Shown here one piece after another: positions 12,520 to 15,667 of a DNA stretch of 15,667 bases (the stretch's first letter is position 1; every line of letters begins with the position of its first letter). Below the pieces are notes generated by a model, which saw only the letters and a list, made by a program, of their open reading frames with translations, ran no database searches and was not told where the DNA came from. A program made the translations under genes and the position numbers. Source of the stretch: JBBSEZ01 sp038239195 (GTDB lineage Bacteria > Planctomycetota > Planctomycetia > Gemmatales > Gemmataceae); contig JBBSEZ010000226.1 in the NCBI GenBank assembly GCA_038239195.1, positions 1 to 15,667 of the forward strand, read 5' to 3'.

Positions 12520-13824
12520 TCACTTGATCTCGTAACAGTAAAGCAACTCCTGGTCGCGCAGGTAGAGCTTCCCGTCCGCCACGACCGGATGAGCCCAGAC
12601 CTTTCCGCTCCGCTTGCGCTGCTTCGACAGTTGCGGCAGCTCGAAGCGCCCCAGCTCCTTGTACGCCGTCGGGTCGGCCGCGAACATCCCGACGGTGCCC
12701 GTCTCGGTCAGCACGTAGACCTTGCCGTCGGCCCCCGCGATGGCCCCGGTCTTGAGCTCGCCGGGAGGGGGCTCCTCCCCGCCCCACTTCAGCGTCCCCG
12801 TCGCCAGGTCCTGGCACACCCAGGCGCGCTCCTCGTCGTAGCCGTACAGGTGCTTGCCCATGAGCACCACCCCGCCCTGCTTGTTACCGATTTCGCGCTT
12901 CTCGTAGACCAGCTTCGCCTTTACCTTCTTGCCGTCCGGCGCCAGCTTGAACAGCAGGGCGCCCCCGCTGTAGCCGACCGACACGTAGACGAGATCGCCC
13001 TGACAGATCGGCGTTGGACAGACCACGTCCCCATAGTCCCCCGCGCGCTTGTGCCGCCACAGCAGGGATCCGTCCTTCGCCGAGACGCTGACGACGCCGT
13101 TCTGGACCACGTGCAGGTACTGGCGCACGCCGCCCGCCTCGGTGACGACGGGCGCGGAGTAGGTGGCCTGGTCCTTGACGCCCTCGCTGCGCCACAGCAC
13201 CTTGCCCGTCTTCGTTGCGAGCGCCGCGAACAGCCCCTTGGGCCCGCCGGGGACGCAGATGAGCTTGTCGCCATCGACCAGCGGCGACCAGCTATAGCCC
13301 CAGCCCATCTTTTCCGGCCCGCCGCCGACTGGGTTGACCTCCGCCGCGAGGTCTTTGGGCAAGTTTTTGCGCCAGACGAGCGCGCCGTCGGCCTTCTGGA
13401 CGGCCACGAGCTCGCCCTGGCTGCCCAGCGCGAACACGAGGTCGCCGGCGACGGTCGGCGTAGCGTTGGGGCCGCGGCTCCAGCTATTGCCCTCGAAGTC
13501 GAAGACCTTGGCGATCTTCGTCGCCCACTTCTCCTTCCCCTTGGCGTCGAGGGCGAGGACGTACTCGTCCCCGTCCCGGCAGCCCATCACGTAAGTGGCG
13601 CCCCCGACGACGGCAGCGCTCCCGTACCCCTGTCCGGCGCTCTTGAACGCCCACGCCAACTTGGGGCCGCCCTTCGGCCATTTGCCGAGCAGGCCGGTCT
13701 CCTTGGAGACGCCGCTGCGGGCGGGGCCGCGCCACTGCGGCCAGTCGGCGCCGGAGAGCGAGGGACAACTCGCGGTCAGCGCCACGAGAAAGGCCGCCAG
13801 GAGGGAATAAGAGAAGGCTCGCAT
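12520..13824 (-). CDS. Secreted PQQ-like beta-propeller repeat protein
   Basis: A 434-residue exported protein. The signal peptide (about 1-25, MRAFSYSLLAAFLVALTASC) precedes the hallmark ADWPQWRGPARSGVSKETGLL. The rest is built of seven or eight PQQ-type beta-propeller blades of the form V-x-G-D-x-V-Y/F...A-x-D-x-x-T/K-G-x-x-L/K-W, for example LVAVQKADGALVWRKNL, LFAALATKTGKVLWRSEG and VVSVSAKDGSLLWRHK. Planctomycetes have many such proteins; most have no proven PQQ cofactor or enzymatic activity and may bind partners or glycans in the periplasm. C20 could be a lipid attachment site, but TASC is a poor lipobox. I chose the ATG at 13824; the open frame runs upstream to 14088 without signal-peptide character. 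It is divergent from the MoxR gene. Confidence 0.9.
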   Translation of the reverse strand: MRAFSYSLLAAFLVALTASCPSLSGADWPQWRGPARSGVSKETGLLGKWPKGGPKLAWAFKSAGQGYGSAAVVGGATYVMGCRDGDEYVLALDAKGKEKWATKIAKVFDFEGNSWSRGPNATPTVAGDLVFALGSQGELVAVQKADGALVWRKNLPKDLAAEVNPVGGGPEKMGWGYSWSPLVDGDKLICVPGGPKGLFAALATKTGKVLWRSEGVKDQATYSAPVVTEAGGVRQYLHVVQNGVVSVSAKDGSLLWRHKRAGDYGDVVCPTPICQGDLVYVSVGYSGGALLFKLAPDGKKVKAKLVYEKREIGNKQGGVVLMGKHLYGYDEERAWVCQDLATGTLKWGGEEPPPGELKTGAIAGADGKVYVLTETGTVGMFAADPTAYKELGRFELPQLSKQRKRSGKVWAHPVVADGKLYLRDQELLYCYEIK

Positions 13825-13924
13825 GGTGTACCGCCTGAGTAGGAGAATGTCTCGCCTCGGTTCGCAGAAACGCGCCTCAACAAGCTTGGGGGGCACGCGC
13901 CGGACCGGGCTTCTCCAGTCGTCC

Positions 13925-13953
13925 ATTCTAGGCGAGGGGCGGGCCCGTAGCCA
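13925..13953 (-). promoter_or_regulatory. Weak candidate promoter of the beta-propeller gene
   Basis: On the minus strand TAGAAT (13930-13925, 5 of 6) has TGGCTA (13953-13948, 3 of 6) 17 nt upstream. The leader would be about 95 nt. An inverted repeat, GGCCCGT/ACGGGCC (13942-13948 / 13962-13968), overlaps the -35 region. No convincing promoter for the divergent MoxR gene was found in this 292-nt gap. Confidence 0.3.
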
Positions 13954-14116
13954 CGCGGGCGACGGGCCAGACAAAGGGAGGCCGAACGGGAGATGAAAAC
14001 CGCCCCCCCTCCTAACGTATGACATAGGGCCTCTCGACGACCGCGCGCGCCAGCCCGAGCCCGGAGCCAACCGCGGGCGTCTATGCAAGGCCCCTACCTC
14101 CTGAGGCGGAACCGAC

Positions 14117-15637
14117 GTGAGCCCCCACCAACTCGTGCAATCCTGGCTTGACGGCCGTGCCAGCCTGGCCGCCGATGACAGCGTTCGCTTTCGCCGTGCC
14201 GGCGCGCTGCAAAGCGCCTCCCGGTTCCGGCGCGCCTACGACTGGATCGCCACCCACGCCATCCACTCGCCCTTCCACGACCTCGCGTTCGAGGTCCCCC
14301 TGGTCATTGGCCGCGGGGAAGAGCGCCTCGAACTGCCGCGCGGCGTCAGCTACAGCTCATTCATCCTCCTGCCCCTCCTCACGCTGCTGACCTCGCGCCG
14401 CATGGTCTTCGTCGGCGCCCCCGGCCGCGGCAAGACGACCATGGCGACGCTCATGGCGCTGCTCGCCGGCGCCACGCTCGACGAGGTTCGGCACTCCGTG
14501 CAGCATGGCCATCCGCAGCTCACGACGGCCGACCTGCTCGGCAGCCCCCTTCCGTCGGAACTGGTGCGCGCCACCGAGGCGAAGGACATCCGCGTGAGCT
14601 GGCGCCACTGGATCACGGGCCGGGTCAAGATCATCGACGAGTACAACCGCATCCCCACCAAGACGCAGTCGGCCCTGCTCTCCCTCATGGCCGAGGGCTA
14701 CGCCGAGATGTACGAGCAGGTGGTGCGAACCGGCCGGTCGGCGTGGTATCTGACCGCCAACGACGACCAGGGCGGCGGCACCTTCCCGGTGATCGAGGCA
14801 CTGAAGGATCGCATCGACCTCGTCGTGCGCTGCACGCCGTTCCACGCCCACTTCCTCGATCGGCTGGCCGAGCGCGTCAGCGACAACCGCTCGCCCGAGG
14901 AGTTCGTCCCCGCCGACCTCGTTTGCACGCCCGCCGAGCTCGACGCCGTGGACGAGGAGGTGCGCGCCATCCCCGTGCCCGCCGACGTGCGCGACGTGCT
15001 CGGCTTCCTGCTCGGGCAGCTAGACTTTTGCCGCCGCGCCTCCGAGCGGCTCGAGTACCGCAACAAGGACACGCTCCACCTGGCGGGCCGCCGGGTCGGC
15101 CACGTCTGCACCGAGGACTGCCCGCTCGACAAGAACGAGAACCTGTGTACGCAGACCGAGAACGGCGTGTCGGCCCGCGCCGTGCAAACGCTCCTGCACT
15201 ATGCCAAGGCCCTCGCCTACTTCCGCGGCCGCGAGGCCGTCGGCCTCGAAGACGTGCGCGTACTGCTCCCCTGGGTACTGCACGACAAGCTCCAGCTCAA
15301 CCCCCAGTCGGCATTCTTCCAGAAGACCGAGAACCAGGTCCACCTGCTCGACCGCGTTTCGTGGATACGCCAGCTCTTCGACAGGGCCGTCACGCAGCAC
15401 GCCGCCTACGCCCCCGTGCGCCGGCCCATCCTGGAACTTCAGAGGGCGTGCGTCGGCCCGCTCCAGGGCGTTCCGACGCCGGAGTTGCGCCAGCGCCTCG
15501 GGCAGGTGCAACAGCGCGCCGAGGAAGTGCTCAACAAGAACGAGATGAACGGCGCCACGCACGGCGACCTGCTGCTGCTCAAGGACCTTTACGTACGCTA
15601 TCAGAACGAGCTCCAGCGGCGCTGTGGGGAGAAGTGA
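14117..15637 (+). CDS. MoxR-like AAA+ ATPase with a cysteine cluster
   Basis: A 506-residue AAA+ protein. Walker A is GAPGRGKTT (100-108), Walker B is VKIIDEYNRI (170-179), sensor 1 is in YLTANDDQ, and the DRIDLVVRC stretch carries the arginine typical of MoxR enzymes. It is longer than a standard MoxR (about 320-350 residues), with an N-terminal extension of about 95 residues and a long helical C-terminus. Within the lid region, H329-V-C331-T-E-D-C335 and C344 form a probable metal site. MoxR ATPases act as chaperones that insert cofactors or remodel complexes together with a von Willebrand A protein, usually encoded next door; here the next gene lies beyond the window. It starts with GTG, preceded by GAGGCGGA (14103-14110), and is divergent from the beta-propeller gene. 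The client is unknown. Confidence 0.88.
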   Translation: MSPHQLVQSWLDGRASLAADDSVRFRRAGALQSASRFRRAYDWIATHAIHSPFHDLAFEVPLVIGRGEERLELPRGVSYSSFILLPLLTLLTSRRMVFVGAPGRGKTTMATLMALLAGATLDEVRHSVQHGHPQLTTADLLGSPLPSELVRATEAKDIRVSWRHWITGRVKIIDEYNRIPTKTQSALLSLMAEGYAEMYEQVVRTGRSAWYLTANDDQGGGTFPVIEALKDRIDLVVRCTPFHAHFLDRLAERVSDNRSPEEFVPADLVCTPAELDAVDEEVRAIPVPADVRDVLGFLLGQLDFCRRASERLEYRNKDTLHLAGRRVGHVCTEDCPLDKNENLCTQTENGVSARAVQTLLHYAKALAYFRGREAVGLEDVRVLLPWVLHDKLQLNPQSAFFQKTENQVHLLDRVSWIRQLFDRAVTQHAAYAPVRRPILELQRACVGPLQGVPTPELRQRLGQVQQRAEEVLNKNEMNGATHGDLLLLKDLYVRYQNELQRRCGEK

Positions 15638-15667
15638 GGGGCGCCGTCGAGACGCGAGTTCGTAGGG

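Noticed and set aside
10681..13842. Very long plus-strand open frame across the hydrolase, debris and beta-propeller genes
   Set aside because: It runs antisense to genes with clear catalytic or structural motifs, has low-complexity Arg/Ala/Pro/Gly composition and no recognisable domain; long antisense frames are expected at this GC content.
13825..14088. N-terminal extension of the beta-propeller protein up to 14088
   Set aside because: Arg/Pro-rich without signal-peptide character; the ATG at 13824 gives a proper signal peptide before ADWPQWRGP.
1..15667. tRNA, rRNA, riboswitch, integrase or transposase genes
   Set aside because: None recognised on either strand by eye; no cloverleaf with conserved T-loop sequence and no DDE or tyrosine-recombinase motif was seen.

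Overview
The window is GC-rich and gene-dense, and it reads as a chromosomal segment of a Planctomycetota bacterium, most likely an environmental lineage. Evidence for this is a formylglycine-type sulfatase, a secreted beta-propeller protein with the ADWPQWRGP start typical of planctomycete PQQ-like proteins, a lipoprotein with an ENP...RYDGRIET pattern that I associate with this phylum, and a nusB-ftsY neighbourhood. This assignment is inference from family content; no rRNA or tRNA gene was seen.

Layout, left to right. (1) The 3' part of a sulfatase gene, cut by the window edge (3-1154, +). (2) A compact two-gene module (1291-3120, +): an AAA/ABC-type ATPase followed 3 nt later by a TOPRIM-like DUF4276-type protein, a layout like split OLD-family anti-phage systems. 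(3) A minus-strand pair: a YfcE-like metallophosphoesterase and a polytopic GT87-like glycosyltransferase. (4) A plus-strand housekeeping operon: nusB, a PHP-domain phosphoesterase and ftsY. (5) A perfect 34-bp inverted repeat starting in the ftsY stop codon, then an NAD-dependent sugar epimerase and a small lipoprotein. (6) On the minus strand, a short gene that ordinary gene calling would miss (9294-9536). It encodes an 80-residue SelW/Rdx-type protein whose CxxU motif is written with an in-frame TGA. A hairpin 18 nt after the TGA has the geometry of a bacterial SECIS, and the gene has its own strong Shine-Dalgarno, candidate promoter and candidate terminator. This is the most notable item in the window. 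(7) A soluble orphan histidine kinase, a secreted alpha/beta hydrolase, a degenerate stretch of about 0.8 kb holding fragments of two unrelated genes, and a secreted PQQ-like beta-propeller protein, all on the minus strand. (8) A MoxR-like AAA+ ATPase with a cysteine cluster (14117-15637, +), probably the first gene of an operon that continues past the window.

Functionally the window mixes core genes (nusB, ftsY), envelope and secreted functions (lipoprotein, beta-propeller, hydrolase, sulfatase, glycosyltransferase), a probable defence module and a probable selenoprotein. Most genes use ATG with a clear GGAGG-like ribosome binding site. ftsY and the MoxR gene start with GTG, and nusB and the epimerase lack an obvious Shine-Dalgarno. 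TGA serves as a normal stop in several neighbouring genes, so the in-frame TGA in the Rdx gene is not explained by a changed genetic code.
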